From: Burkholderia diffusa
GTDB lineage: Bacteria > Pseudomonadota > Gammaproteobacteria > Burkholderiales > Burkholderiaceae
Assembly (NCBI RefSeq): GCF_902499115.1
Contig: NZ_CABVPN010000026.1
Location: 58,421 to 122,420, forward strand
Direction of reading: 5' to 3'
Length of the DNA: 64,000 nucleotides
Positions within the stretch are counted from its first letter, which is position 1. Each line of letters begins with the position of its first letter. The notes under the pieces were generated by a model. The model did not search any database and was not told where the DNA came from. It saw only the letters and a list, made by a program, of their open reading frames with translations. Shown here piece after piece: positions 41,354 to 50,171 of this stretch. The position numbers were made by a program, and so were the translations under genes.

Positions 41354-42646
41354 TCAAGCGTCGAGCTTCGCTGGCTTCATCTTCGGCGTGAGCACGTGCA
41401 TGACCGCCAGCGCGAGCAGGTAGGCCAGCGCGCCGATCGCGAACAGCACCCAGTAGTGGCCCGTGCGTTGCAGCACCTGGCCGATCACTTCCGAGAACAG
41501 CACGCCGCCGATCGAACCGGCCATCCCGCCGATGCCGACAACCGACGCAACCGCGCGGCGCGGGAACAGGTCGGACGCCGTCGTGAACAGGTTCGCCGAC
41601 CAGCCCTGGTGCGCGGCGGCCGCGAGGCCGACGATCAGCACCGCGCCCCACAGGCTCTGCACCTGCGACACGAACGCGATCGGCAGCACGCAGCAGGCGC
41701 AGATCAGCATCGCCGTCTTGCGCGCGCCGTTCACGCTCCAGCCCGCGCGCAACAGCATTGACGACAGCCAGCCACCGCCGATGCTGCCGACCGTCGTCAG
41801 CGCATAGATGCACACGAGCGGCAGGCCGATATGCTGCATGTCCATCCCGCGCGACTCGTTGAGCCACTTCGGCAGCCAGAACAGGTAGAACCACCACACG
41901 GGGTCGGTCAGGAACTTGCCGATCAGGAACGCCCACGTCTCGCGCTTGCGGATCAGTTCGCCCCAGCGCGGCGCACCGGCATCCGCGTTCGCCGCGTCGA
42001 GCGCTTCGGCTTCGTCGCGCGGCTCGTCGTATTCCGCGGCGAGCGCGCGCGTGTCGGCCGTGCGATACATCACCAGCCAGACCGCGAGCCATACGATGCC
42101 GATCGCGCCGATGATCACGAATGCCGCGCGCCATCCGTAGGCCACCGCGATCGCCGGGATGATCGCCGGCGCGAACACCGCGCCGATGTTCGCGCCCGAG
42201 TTGAAGATACCGGTGGCAAGCGCGCGCTCGCGACGCGGAAACCATTCGGCCGTCGTCTTGATCGCGGCCGGGAAGTTGCCGCCCTCGCCGATCCCGAGCA
42301 GCGCGCGCACGGCCGCGAAGCCCATCACCGAACCGACCGCCGCGTGCAGCATCGCCGCGATGCTCCACACCAGCATCGCGACCGCATACGAGATGCGCGT
42401 GCCGAGCCAGTCGACGATGCGCCCGAAGCCGAGCAGGCCGATCGCATAGAACGCGGAAAACGCCATCACGATGCGGCCGTACTGCACCTGGCTCCAGCCG
42501 ATGTCGTGCTGAAGCATCGGCGCGAGCAGGCCGAGGATCTGTCGATCCATGTAGTTGATGACGGTCGCGAAGAACAGCAGCGCACAGACGGTCCAGCGGT
42601 AGCGGCTGGCGGCCGCGCGCACCGCGCCGACGACGGCAGATTGCAT
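41354..42646 (-). CDS. MFS sugar-acid transporter (ACS/ExuT-like)
   Basis: A 430-residue 12-helix symporter of the anion:cation symporter branch that includes hexuronate and glucarate transporters. Seen are INYMDRQILGLLAPMLQHDIGWSQVQYGRI, GIGEGGNFPAAIKTTAEWFPRRERALATGIFNSGANIGA and FPRRAVASVVGIGGMAGSIGG. GGAG precedes the ATG at 42646. A LacI operator at 42774-42787, 127 bp upstream, matches those of udh and the regulator, so it probably imports the uronate or hexuronate oxidised by udh. Confidence 0.88.
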   Translation of the reverse strand: MQSAVVGAVRAAASRYRWTVCALLFFATVINYMDRQILGLLAPMLQHDIGWSQVQYGRIVMAFSAFYAIGLLGFGRIVDWLGTRISYAVAMLVWSIAAMLHAAVGSVMGFAAVRALLGIGEGGNFPAAIKTTAEWFPRRERALATGIFNSGANIGAVFAPAIIPAIAVAYGWRAAFVIIGAIGIVWLAVWLVMYRTADTRALAAEYDEPRDEAEALDAANADAGAPRWGELIRKRETWAFLIGKFLTDPVWWFYLFWLPKWLNESRGMDMQHIGLPLVCIYALTTVGSIGGGWLSSMLLRAGWSVNGARKTAMLICACCVLPIAFVSQVQSLWGAVLIVGLAAAAHQGWSANLFTTASDLFPRRAVASVVGIGGMAGSIGGVLFSEVIGQVLQRTGHYWVLFAIGALAYLLALAVMHVLTPKMKPAKLDA

Positions 42647-43005
42647 GAGTGTCTCCGATGCGCGGCCGCGCCCGTCGCGCCGCTGGATGTTGTCTGTCCG
42701 TGACCGGCGACGGGCGCCGGAGCGGACGGCGGCCCGCCCCTTGCGTGGCACGGCCGCTCGTCCGTCGAGTTCTGGAAAACGTTTTTCAAAGGATAGGGCT
42801 TGGCCCGGTACCGTGTCAGTCGGGGATTTCGATGAGTCATCTCAAATCCGGCCGCGCAAAAAAGACGACTGTTTCGCAAAGTGGCATTAACCGTTTTTTC
42901 GGGATTTTCCCGTGTGCGAAAGGGGGCCATGACGCGAGCCGGCGCGTCGATACACATGTCCGATTCCAGCCGGAATCGGCGGCACGGATGGTTTACAGTC
43001 GTCTC
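42647..43005. promoter_or_regulatory. Divergent region with LacI operator O3
   Basis: 359 bp between the MFS and DNA-repair genes. GGAAAACGTTTTTC (42774-42787) is the third LacI operator, one base from the O1 palindrome. No gene seen in the rest. Confidence 0.7.
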
Positions 43006-44466
43006 ATGCACCTCGATCCAGACACCTGCTACGACGCCCTGCTTTCGCGGAACCGCCGCTTCGACGGCTGGTTCTTCGTCGGTGTGTCGACGACGGGCGT
43101 GTATTGCCGCCCCGTTTGCCCGGTGAAACCACCGAAGGCGCGGAACTGCAGTTATTACCCGACCGCCGCCGCCGCGGAAAAAGCCGGCTTTCGGCCGTGC
43201 ATGCGGTGCCGCCCCGAGCTCGCACCGGGCCACGGGCTGCTCGACCTGTCCGGCAATCTCGCCGACGCGGCCGCCTCGCTGATCGAGGACGGTTTCCTGA
43301 ACGCGCACTCCGTCGATGCGCTCGCGCGGCGAGTCGGCGTGACCGAGCGCCATCTGCGCCGAATCTTCGCCGCGCAGTTCGGCGTGTCGCCGGTCGAATT
43401 CGCGCAGACGCACCGTCTGCTGATGGCCAAGCGCCTCCTGACCGACACCGCGCTGCCGGTAGCCGTGGTTGCTTCGACTGCCGGGTTCGGCAGCGTACGA
43501 CGCTTCAACGATTTGTTCCGCCAGCGCTACGGTCTCAATCCGCTGCGCCTGCGCAAGGGCGCCGGCGCATCCGCCAGTGGCGACATGACCTTCCCGCTAC
43601 CGTACCGGCCGCCGTTCGCTTGGGCCGAATTGATGCGCTTCCTCGCGCAGCGGCAGCTCGACGGCGTCGAGCGTATCGATGCGCACGGCTATGCCCGCGT
43701 CGTCGCCCTGCCGAACGGGCACGGCGACGCTCAGGTGACGGGCTGGCTGTCCGTCACGCACGTGCCGCAGCGGTTCGCGCTCGCGGTGACCGTGTCGCCC
43801 GCGCTGACGCCCGTCGTCCCGGCCGTGCTCGCGCGCGTGCGGCGGCTGTTCGATCTCGACAGCCGCCCCGACGTGATCGACGCGCATCTGGGCGAACTCG
43901 CGGACGGCTCGCCCGGCCTGCGCGTGCCCGGCGCGTTCGACGGGCTCGAGATCGCGATTCGTGCGATCGCGGGCGAACGATTGGCTGCGATGCAGGCAGG
44001 CGCCGTGCTGGCGCGTGTGGCCGAACGCTTCGGCACGCCGGTGGACCACGCACCGCCGGGGCTCAAGCATGCGTTGCCTTCCGCCGCGACGCTGGCGAGG
44101 GTGCCGCCGGCGGCGCTCGAAGCGATCGGCGCGGCGCGTGATGCGGCGCGGGCGATCGTGTCGCTCGCACGTGCAGTCGCCGACGGCACGCTCGCGCTCG
44201 AACCGATGGCGCCGCTCGATGCGACGCTCGCTGCGTTGCGCGCGCTGCCCGGCTTCGACGAACGCGCGGTGCAGTATGTCGCGATGCGTGCGATGGCCTG
44301 GCCGAACGCGTTCCCCGCAGACGACGCGTGGCTTGCGCCGCGCGCCGCCGCCACCGAGCGTCCGCGCAGCATCGCATCATCGGCGCCGCAAGCGGTGCGC
44401 TGGGCGCCATGGCGCGCGTATGCCGCACTGCATGTGTGGCGCCTTCATGGAGAAGCTTCGCGATGA
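43006..44466 (+). CDS. Ada/AlkA bifunctional DNA-repair regulator
   Basis: A 486-residue fusion. An N-terminal Ada zinc/phosphotriester domain shows Cys34 (GVYCRPVC), Cys38, Cys65 and Cys68 (RPCMRCRPE). An AraC-type helix-turn-helix follows (about residues 95-185, SVDALARRVGVTERHLRRIFAAQFGVSP). The rest is an AlkA 3-methyladenine glycosylase (AlkA_N, then HhH-GPD). The hairpin normally reading GIGPWTA reads GFDERAV, while the acidic FPADD segment that carries the catalytic aspartate is kept. It repairs alkylated DNA and likely activates its own operon. Translation is coupled to ogt by an ATGA overlap. Confidence 0.9.
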   Translation: MHLDPDTCYDALLSRNRRFDGWFFVGVSTTGVYCRPVCPVKPPKARNCSYYPTAAAAEKAGFRPCMRCRPELAPGHGLLDLSGNLADAAASLIEDGFLNAHSVDALARRVGVTERHLRRIFAAQFGVSPVEFAQTHRLLMAKRLLTDTALPVAVVASTAGFGSVRRFNDLFRQRYGLNPLRLRKGAGASASGDMTFPLPYRPPFAWAELMRFLAQRQLDGVERIDAHGYARVVALPNGHGDAQVTGWLSVTHVPQRFALAVTVSPALTPVVPAVLARVRRLFDLDSRPDVIDAHLGELADGSPGLRVPGAFDGLEIAIRAIAGERLAAMQAGAVLARVAERFGTPVDHAPPGLKHALPSAATLARVPPAALEAIGAARDAARAIVSLARAVADGTLALEPMAPLDATLAALRALPGFDERAVQYVAMRAMAWPNAFPADDAWLAPRAAATERPRSIASSAPQAVRWAPWRAYAALHVWRLHGEASR

Positions 44467-44996
44467 CTCCCGCTCATCTGATTCCGAGCCCACTGGGCGA
44501 CATCGCCATCCGTATCGAAGACGATGCCCTGACGGGCCTCTTCTTCGTCGGCCAGAAATACTATCCGTCGCTCGGGATCGCACCGGATGCGGACGTACGC
44601 AACGCGTCGCCGCTCGCGCGCAAGGTTGCCGAAGAAGTCGCCGAATATTTCGCCGGCACGCGCGAAACCTTCTCGGTGCCCATTCATCTGCGCGGCACCG
44701 CGTTTCAGCGCAGCGTGTGGAAGGAACTGCTCGCGATTCCGTTCGGCAAGCTCGTGTCGTACGGCGACATCACCGAACGCGTCGGGCTGCCGATGAGTGC
44801 CGCGCGCGCCGTCGGCGGCGCGGTCGGCCGCAACCCGGTATCGATCATGGTGCCGTGCCATCGCGTGATCGGCGCGTCGGGCAGCCTGACCGGTTATGCA
44901 GGCGGCATCGATCGCAAACGCGCGTTGTTGTCGCTCGAAGGCGCCGGGTTCGCGCGCGGCGAGCGCCATCCGATGCAGCAGACGTTCGCGTTCTGA
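44463..44996 (+). CDS. ogt: Methylated-DNA-protein-cysteine methyltransferase
   Basis: A 177-residue suicide DNA-repair protein that removes methyl groups from O6-methylguanine. The acceptor cysteine is Cys132 in IMVPCHRVIGASGSLTGYAGG; the helix-turn-helix SYGDITERVGLPMSAARAVGGAVGRNP and the C-terminal RKRALLSLEGA are present. The ATG overlaps the stop of the Ada/AlkA gene, so the two form an adaptive-response operon. Length is normal for Ogt. Confidence 0.94.
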   Translation: MTPAHLIPSPLGDIAIRIEDDALTGLFFVGQKYYPSLGIAPDADVRNASPLARKVAEEVAEYFAGTRETFSVPIHLRGTAFQRSVWKELLAIPFGKLVSYGDITERVGLPMSAARAVGGAVGRNPVSIMVPCHRVIGASGSLTGYAGGIDRKRALLSLEGAGFARGERHPMQQTFAF

Positions 44997-45032
44997 CGCC
45001 GCGCGCCTGCCGTTCGACGTGTGTCGTGCGGT

Positions 45033-45530
45033 CTAGGCGTCGCCGCGCTTGCGCATCGCATGCGTGACCCGCGCGTTCGCCTCGAACTTCGCGCGATGCG
45101 TCGAGAAGAACGTCCGCACGTTGCGGACGTTCGATGCGCCGGTGAACAGCCGCCGCGCGAACGCGTCGTATTCGGCGACGTCGGCCAGATCGGCCACCAC
45201 CACGAAATCCGGCCCCGGCGACACGCGATAGCACTGCGTGACCGCCGGCTCCGCGCACACGTAGGCCTCGAATGCGTCGTAGTCTTCCGCCGTCTGCCGG
45301 TCGAGGCTGATCTCGATCAACGCCGTGACGGCCGTGCCGATCGCGACCGGGTCGAGCACCGCAACCTGGCGGCGGATCACGCCCGCTTCCGTCAGCCGCC
45401 GCACGCGGCGCATGCACGTCGGCGGCGACGACAGCGCGCGCTCGGCGAGTTGCAGGTTCGACACCGATGCGTCGTCCTGCAGGATCGCGAGAATGCGCAG
45501 GTCGAGGTCGTCGAGCGTGATGCCAGCCAT
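45033..45530 (-). CDS. Lrp/AsnC family regulator
   Basis: A 165-residue Lrp/AsnC regulator: winged helix LDDLDLRILAILQDDASVSNLQLAERALSSPPTCMRRVRRLTEAGVIRRQ, then the RAM ligand domain with CYRVSPGPDFVVVADLADVAEYDAF. AAGGAG precedes the ATG. It is divergent from glmS with two copies of a 15-bp AT-rich site between, so it probably controls glmS and itself. The ligand may be an amino acid or amino sugar. Confidence 0.9.
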   Translation of the reverse strand: MAGITLDDLDLRILAILQDDASVSNLQLAERALSSPPTCMRRVRRLTEAGVIRRQVAVLDPVAIGTAVTALIEISLDRQTAEDYDAFEAYVCAEPAVTQCYRVSPGPDFVVVADLADVAEYDAFARRLFTGASNVRNVRTFFSTHRAKFEANARVTHAMRKRGDA

Positions 45531-45555
45531 CGGCGGCTCCTTCCGGTCAGGTTCG

Positions 45556-45629
45556 TGAAATTTAATTTCAGCATAATAGCCGACGTCTCGTCTGCTTCAT
45601 TTTCTTGTGTATTTTGAAATTTAATTCCA
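45556..45629. promoter_or_regulatory. Two AsnC-type operators between asnC and glmS
   Basis: TGAAATTTAATTTCA (45556-45570) and TGAAATTTAATTCCA (45615-45629) differ by one base; starts are 59 bp apart. Each is a 15-bp near-palindrome, markedly AT-rich against the local sequence. Confidence 0.75.
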
Positions 45630-45687
45630 CTCGACCGCTTCTACTATCGCTGTCATGGGTCCAGACAGGACATTTACGGAGCGCGAT

Positions 45688-47517
45688 ATGTGTGGAATTG
45701 TCGGGGCGGTGGCCCAGCGGGACATCCTGCCGAACCTCGTCGACGGGCTGAAGCGGCTCGAATACCGCGGCTACGACTCGTGCGGCGTCGTGGTCTATCG
45801 CGACCGTGCGCTGGCACGGGCGCGCAGCGTCGACCGCGTCGCCAACCTGCAGCGCGAGATCGCCGCGCACGCGCTGTCCGGCTACACCGGCATCGCGCAT
45901 ACGCGCTGGGCAACGCATGGCGCGCCCGTCACGCTCAACGCGCATCCGCACTTCTCGCCGAGCGACGACAACGCGCGCATCGCGCTGTCGCACAACGGCA
46001 TCATCGAGAACTGCGATCAACTGCGCGCGGAATTGCAGACGCACGGTTACGTGTTCGCGAGCCAGACCGACAGCGAAGCGATCGCGCACCTGATCGACCA
46101 CCTGTACGACGGCGACCTGTTCGACGCGGTGCGCCGCGCGGTCGCGCGGCTGCGCGGCAGCTATGCGATCGCGGTGATGTGCCGCGACGAACCGCACCGG
46201 ATCGTCGGTGCGCGCGACGGGATGCCGCTCGTCGTCGGTGTCGGCGACGGCGAGAATTTCCTGGCGTCGGATGCGATCGCGTTGTCGGGCATCACCGATC
46301 GTATCGCTTACCTCGAGAATGGCGACGTCGCCGATATTCAGCTGCATCGCTACTGGATCGTCGACGCGGCCGGCCAGCGCGTCGAGCGCGCGGTGCAGCG
46401 GGTGGCCGCGCACAGCGGCGCGGCGGACCTCGGCTCGTATCGCTACTACATGCAGAAGGAAATCTTCGAGCAGCCGCAGGCGGTGGCCGATACGTTGCTC
46501 GATGTCGGGTCGATCATGCCCGAGCTGTTCGGCGACGGGGCGTGGCGCGTGTTCAACGACATCGACTCGGTGTTGCTGCTCGCGTGCGGCGGCAGTTATC
46601 ACGCGGCGCTGACCGCGAAATACTGGATCGAGAGCATCGCGAAGCTGCCGGCGAGCGTCGAGATCGCGAGCGAGTTTCGCTATCGCGACAGCGTACCGAA
46701 TCCGCGCACGCTGGTCGTCGCGGTGTCGCAGAGCGGCGAAACGGCCGACGTGCTCGGCGCCGTGCATGTCGCGAAGCAGCGCGGGATGACGCATACGCTC
46801 GCGATCTGCAACGTCGCGACGAGTGCGCTGATGCGCGAATGCGTGCTGCAGTTCGTCACGCGTGCGGGGATCGAGATCGGGGTGGCTTCGACAAAGGCTT
46901 TTACGACGCAGCTCGTGGCGCTGTTCTTGCTGACTTTGTCACTGGCACAGGTGCGCGGGCGGTTGAGCGATGACGACGAGAAGGCGCATCTGCGTGCGCT
47001 GCGGCATCTGCCCGATGCGATGTCGAAGGTGCTTGCGCTGGAGCCGCAGATCATGGGCTGGTCGGAGCTGCTCGCGCGACGCGACAACATGCTATTTCTC
47101 GGACGCGGGATGCATTATCCGATCGCGCTCGAAGGCGCGCTGAAGATGAAGGAGATTTCGTATATCCACGCGGAGGCTTATCCCGCAGGGGAGTTGAAGC
47201 ATGGGCCGCTGGCTTTGGTCAGTAACGAAATGCCCGTCATTGCCGTGGCGCCGAATGACGTGCTCCTGGAAAAGCTCAGGTCGAACATGCACGAGGTCAG
47301 CGCGCGCAACGGCAGGCTTTTCGTGTTCGCGGATGTGGACTGCGGGTTGGTGCCGAGTGAGGGGATCGAGGTGATTCGGCTTAACGAGTACTACGGGCCG
47401 CTTTCGCCAATCCTGCATACGGTGCCGATGCAGTTGCTGGCTTATCACGCGGCGTTGGCGCGGGGGACGGATATCGATAAGCCGAGGAATCTTGCCAAGT
47501 CGGTGACGGTGGAGTGA
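45688..47517 (+). CDS. glmS: Glucosamine-6-phosphate synthase (isomerizing)
   Basis: A 609-residue GlmS, converting fructose-6-phosphate and glutamine to glucosamine-6-phosphate. The N-terminal glutaminase begins MCGIVGAV with the nucleophile Cys2 exposed after Met removal; RYRGYDSCG-like LEYRGYDSCG, HTRWATHG and SHNGIIENC are present. Two SIS domains follow (LLACGGSYHAALTAKYWIE, VAVSQSGETADVLGA) and the C-terminal KSVTVE. GGAG lies 8 nt before the ATG. The divergent AsnC regulator suggests a conditionally expressed copy rather than the housekeeping glmS; that is inference. Confidence 0.94.
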   Translation: MCGIVGAVAQRDILPNLVDGLKRLEYRGYDSCGVVVYRDRALARARSVDRVANLQREIAAHALSGYTGIAHTRWATHGAPVTLNAHPHFSPSDDNARIALSHNGIIENCDQLRAELQTHGYVFASQTDSEAIAHLIDHLYDGDLFDAVRRAVARLRGSYAIAVMCRDEPHRIVGARDGMPLVVGVGDGENFLASDAIALSGITDRIAYLENGDVADIQLHRYWIVDAAGQRVERAVQRVAAHSGAADLGSYRYYMQKEIFEQPQAVADTLLDVGSIMPELFGDGAWRVFNDIDSVLLLACGGSYHAALTAKYWIESIAKLPASVEIASEFRYRDSVPNPRTLVVAVSQSGETADVLGAVHVAKQRGMTHTLAICNVATSALMRECVLQFVTRAGIEIGVASTKAFTTQLVALFLLTLSLAQVRGRLSDDDEKAHLRALRHLPDAMSKVLALEPQIMGWSELLARRDNMLFLGRGMHYPIALEGALKMKEISYIHAEAYPAGELKHGPLALVSNEMPVIAVAPNDVLLEKLRSNMHEVSARNGRLFVFADVDCGLVPSEGIEVIRLNEYYGPLSPILHTVPMQLLAYHAALARGTDIDKPRNLAKSVTVE

Positions 47518-47519
47518 GG

Positions 47520-47550
47520 GTGGCCGTGCGGTTTTTTCCGCCACGGCCAC
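47520..47550 (+). other. Hairpin with T6 loop after glmS
   Basis: GTGGCCGTG pairs with CACGGCCAC, continuing as CGG/CCG around a single bulge; the loop is TTTTTT. The T-run lies in the loop, so a standard intrinsic terminator is doubtful. Confidence 0.45.
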
Positions 47551-47592
47551 GCCGGCGCCCAATCAGAATCATCGCCTCGCACAAGAAAATCG

Positions 47593-48405
47593 CTACTTCG
47601 ACAAACTCAGCTTCTTCGACAGCACGACACCGCTCGACGGGCTCACCAGCCGGATGGACTGGAGATCCATGTGCAACGTGGAGATCCGGGTCGTAATGTC
47701 GGTGGGCTCCTCGATGCTCGGTTCGGCGTGTTCGACTTGTTCGGTCAGGTAAGGCCGAACCAAGCGCCCGGAAAAAACGAGCGCGAAGTCGCCATGCGCT
47801 TGGGCGTACACGGCGGGCGAAAGCCGCATGCGGCTGCGAACCGTGGTCTTTTTCCCTTGCCCGGACTCGAGTTCGATGATGTCGACCTGCTGGATGTACC
47901 CTTTTGCCTTCGCTTCGGGTGCAATCACGAGCCCTCGTCCTCGCGGCCCCGTCGTGACCTTTCTGAGCAGGATGCTCGTCCGGTCGTCGCGCTCCGCGTC
48001 GAACAGGTCGACGTCCAGCGTCAGCAGGTGCTGCTGCGACCGGTACCTCAGTCCGTACCGCACCGGCACCACGAACGTCACGTCACGATCGAGATCGACG
48101 GCTGCAAGGTCGGGGTTCGGGCCATGCCGATCGGTGGCGCTGGAGACCAGGCCGCGAACCCGTGCACTCAAGGACGGCGTGGCAGCGCTGACGTGCTGCT
48201 TCTTCAGCGCATCCCGGATTGCAACCGGATCGTCGCCGACAATCGGCCGGCTGGGCGAGGTCTCGTGATCGGCAACGGGCGCGATGCGCGCCGTGCCGTC
48301 GACAGCCTCCGCCTCCGCATGCGCCGCCACTGGCGCCAGCATCATCGCCAAGGCGACGACCCACGCGAAGTTCGAACGACGCAACTCGGATTTGATGTGA
48401 AGCAC
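47593..48405 (-). CDS. Secreted hypothetical protein
   Basis: A 270-residue protein of unrecognised family with a signal peptide (WVVALAMMLAPVAAHA, cleavage near residue 27). The mature part contains VTFVVPVRYGLRYRSQQHLLTLDVDLFD, KAKGYIQQVDIIELESGQGKKTTVRSRMRLSP and HGDFALVFSGRLVRPYL, suggesting a beta-rich fold. The start is GTG at 48405 with GGAG 6 nt upstream, better than the ATG at 48438. Likely periplasmic. No context clue to function. Confidence 0.72.
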   Translation of the reverse strand: MLHIKSELRRSNFAWVVALAMMLAPVAAHAEAEAVDGTARIAPVADHETSPSRPIVGDDPVAIRDALKKQHVSAATPSLSARVRGLVSSATDRHGPNPDLAAVDLDRDVTFVVPVRYGLRYRSQQHLLTLDVDLFDAERDDRTSILLRKVTTGPRGRGLVIAPEAKAKGYIQQVDIIELESGQGKKTTVRSRMRLSPAVYAQAHGDFALVFSGRLVRPYLTEQVEHAEPSIEEPTDITTRISTLHMDLQSIRLVSPSSGVVLSKKLSLSK

Positions 48406-48525
48406 GGCGAACTCCTGATTTTCTCGCAGATCGGTCAACGACGAGCACTATAGGGTGGATTGACCGGCAACGCACCCACCGTTTGAAGTTACCCATGGTA
48501 CGGTCGCCGATCAATAGCCTGCCCC

Positions 48526-49341
48526 TCATCCCCGCCCATCCCCCCGCCGATACTCCGCCGGCGCCTTCCCCACCATTTTCCGAAAATCGCGCGTGAAATG
48601 CGCCTGGTCGAAATACCCCAACGCCTGAGCCAGTTCCGCGAGATCGACCGGCTCGCCGCCGGCGAGTTTGTCCGCGGCCTCATGCAGGCGATAACGACAA
48701 ATCACCCACTTCGGCGACACGCCCACATAGTCGGAAAACAGTTGCTGCAGCGTGCGCTCGCTCAACCCCGCGCGCTCGGCCAGATCGCGCACCTGCGTGA
48801 GCCCGAGGTCCTGCTGCAGCATCTGCAAGATGGAATGAATGCGCTCGACCTGAGGATCGGCCGGCGGCAGCACCCGCAACAGCAACGCCTCCGCGGCGGC
48901 CACCATCCCGGCATCCGCCTCGGCACCGAGCACGGCGTCTTCGGCTTGCGCATCGCCACAATCGAGCAGCGTCGACACGGGCAGCACCTTGTCTGTGGAC
49001 AAATGCACAGGCTTGCCGAAGAACGCCCGGAACGCCCCCGGCCGAAACCTCGAGCCCATCACCCTCCCGGCGCCGGCCAGCGTCGTCTCGAACGCCCCCG
49101 ACACCACACCGAAGATCCCCGTCTGCCGCCGGTCGAACACCAGGTTGACGCATGGATACGGCAGCGTGCGCTGCACATACGGCGGCTGGTCGCGCAGATC
49201 CCATTCGACGATCCAGTGGTGATCCAGCACCCCGGCCAGTTCGGCACACGGGTAATAGCGATTCAGCCGGAAGCGCTGATTGAAGGCTTTCGGGCCGACG
49301 ACGCCTTTGGGCGTCTCGGTCACGTTACGCAAGTCGGCCAT
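48526..49341 (-). CDS. AraC family regulator
   Basis: A 271-residue AraC-type activator. The N-terminal domain (YYPCAELAGVLDHHWIVEWDLRDQPPYVQRTLPYPCVNLVF) is of the DUF6597 type seen in many AraC proteins. The C-terminal double helix-turn-helix is VRDLAERAGLSERTLQQLFSDYVGVSPKWVICRYRL and LAELAQALGYFDQAHFTRDFRKMVGKAPAEYRR. It is divergent from the GST gene 120 bp away and may control it. Confidence 0.9.
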   Translation of the reverse strand: MADLRNVTETPKGVVGPKAFNQRFRLNRYYPCAELAGVLDHHWIVEWDLRDQPPYVQRTLPYPCVNLVFDRRQTGIFGVVSGAFETTLAGAGRVMGSRFRPGAFRAFFGKPVHLSTDKVLPVSTLLDCGDAQAEDAVLGAEADAGMVAAAEALLLRVLPPADPQVERIHSILQMLQQDLGLTQVRDLAERAGLSERTLQQLFSDYVGVSPKWVICRYRLHEAADKLAGGEPVDLAELAQALGYFDQAHFTRDFRKMVGKAPAEYRRGDGRG

Positions 49342-49461
49342 GGTGACGAACCGTTGAGGTGACGGCGTGATGATGCACCGCCACAGCGGATTTTTCCAAG
49401 ACGAAGCCGCACGGCCGTCCTACATTGGAATACTTGTCCCGAACGCACACCGGAGCCCGCG

Positions 49462-50121
49462 ATGCCGCAAGACCGTCACCTGACCCTGTACCACTCGCCG
49501 CGCAGCCGATCGGCCGGCGCGCGGATGCTGCTCGAGGAACTGAGCGCCGACTACGAACTGCACGCGTTCGACCTCTCCGCAGGCAAACATCACGACGCCG
49601 AATACCTCCGCATCAACCCGATGGGCAAGGTGCCCGCACTGCGTCACGGCGACGTGATCGTGACCGAGCAGGCCGCCGTCTACATGTACGCGGCGGAACT
49701 GTATCCGGAAGCCGGCTTGTCGCCGGCGCCGGGCGATTCACTGCGCGGCCCGTACCTGCGCTGGATGATGTTCTATGGCTCGTGCTTCGAGCCGGCCATC
49801 GTCGACCGCTCGATGAATCGTCCGCCCGCGGCTTACTCGACGTCACCCTACGGCGACTTCGATGCCGTCATCAACGCGATCGATGCGCAACTGGCACAGG
49901 GGCCCTGGCTGCTGGGCGAGCGCTTCACGGCGGCAGATGTGCTGTGGGGCTCTGCGCTGAACTGGACCACGATGTTCAAGCTGGTGCCCGAGACGCCGCG
50001 CATGCGCGCCTATATCGATCGCGTGCTGGCTCGCCCGGCCATCCAGCGCGCGCAGGCGGCAGATGCGGCACTCGCGGCGGAGCAGGACAAGGCCAAGGAG
50101 GCAGCGTCCGCTGCGAGATAG
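49462..50121 (+). CDS. Glutathione S-transferase family protein
   Basis: A 219-residue GST: the thioredoxin-fold domain (LTLYHSPRSRSAGARMLLEEL, INPMGKVPAL, VTEQAAVYMYAAE) is followed by the helical domain with GERFTAADVLWGSAL. The SPRSRS segment carries the likely catalytic serine. It conjugates glutathione to electrophiles or acts in degradation. The C-terminus is an alanine/lysine-rich helix. GGAG precedes the ATG. Nine consecutive G residues (50130-50138) follow 9 bp after the stop. Confidence 0.9.
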   Translation: MPQDRHLTLYHSPRSRSAGARMLLEELSADYELHAFDLSAGKHHDAEYLRINPMGKVPALRHGDVIVTEQAAVYMYAAELYPEAGLSPAPGDSLRGPYLRWMMFYGSCFEPAIVDRSMNRPPAAYSTSPYGDFDAVINAIDAQLAQGPWLLGERFTAADVLWGSALNWTTMFKLVPETPRMRAYIDRVLARPAIQRAQAADAALAAEQDKAKEAASAAR

Positions 50122-50171
50122 TCCGGTGCGGGGGGGGGCGGACCTCGATGCATGTTCCGCCCCGCAACCCG

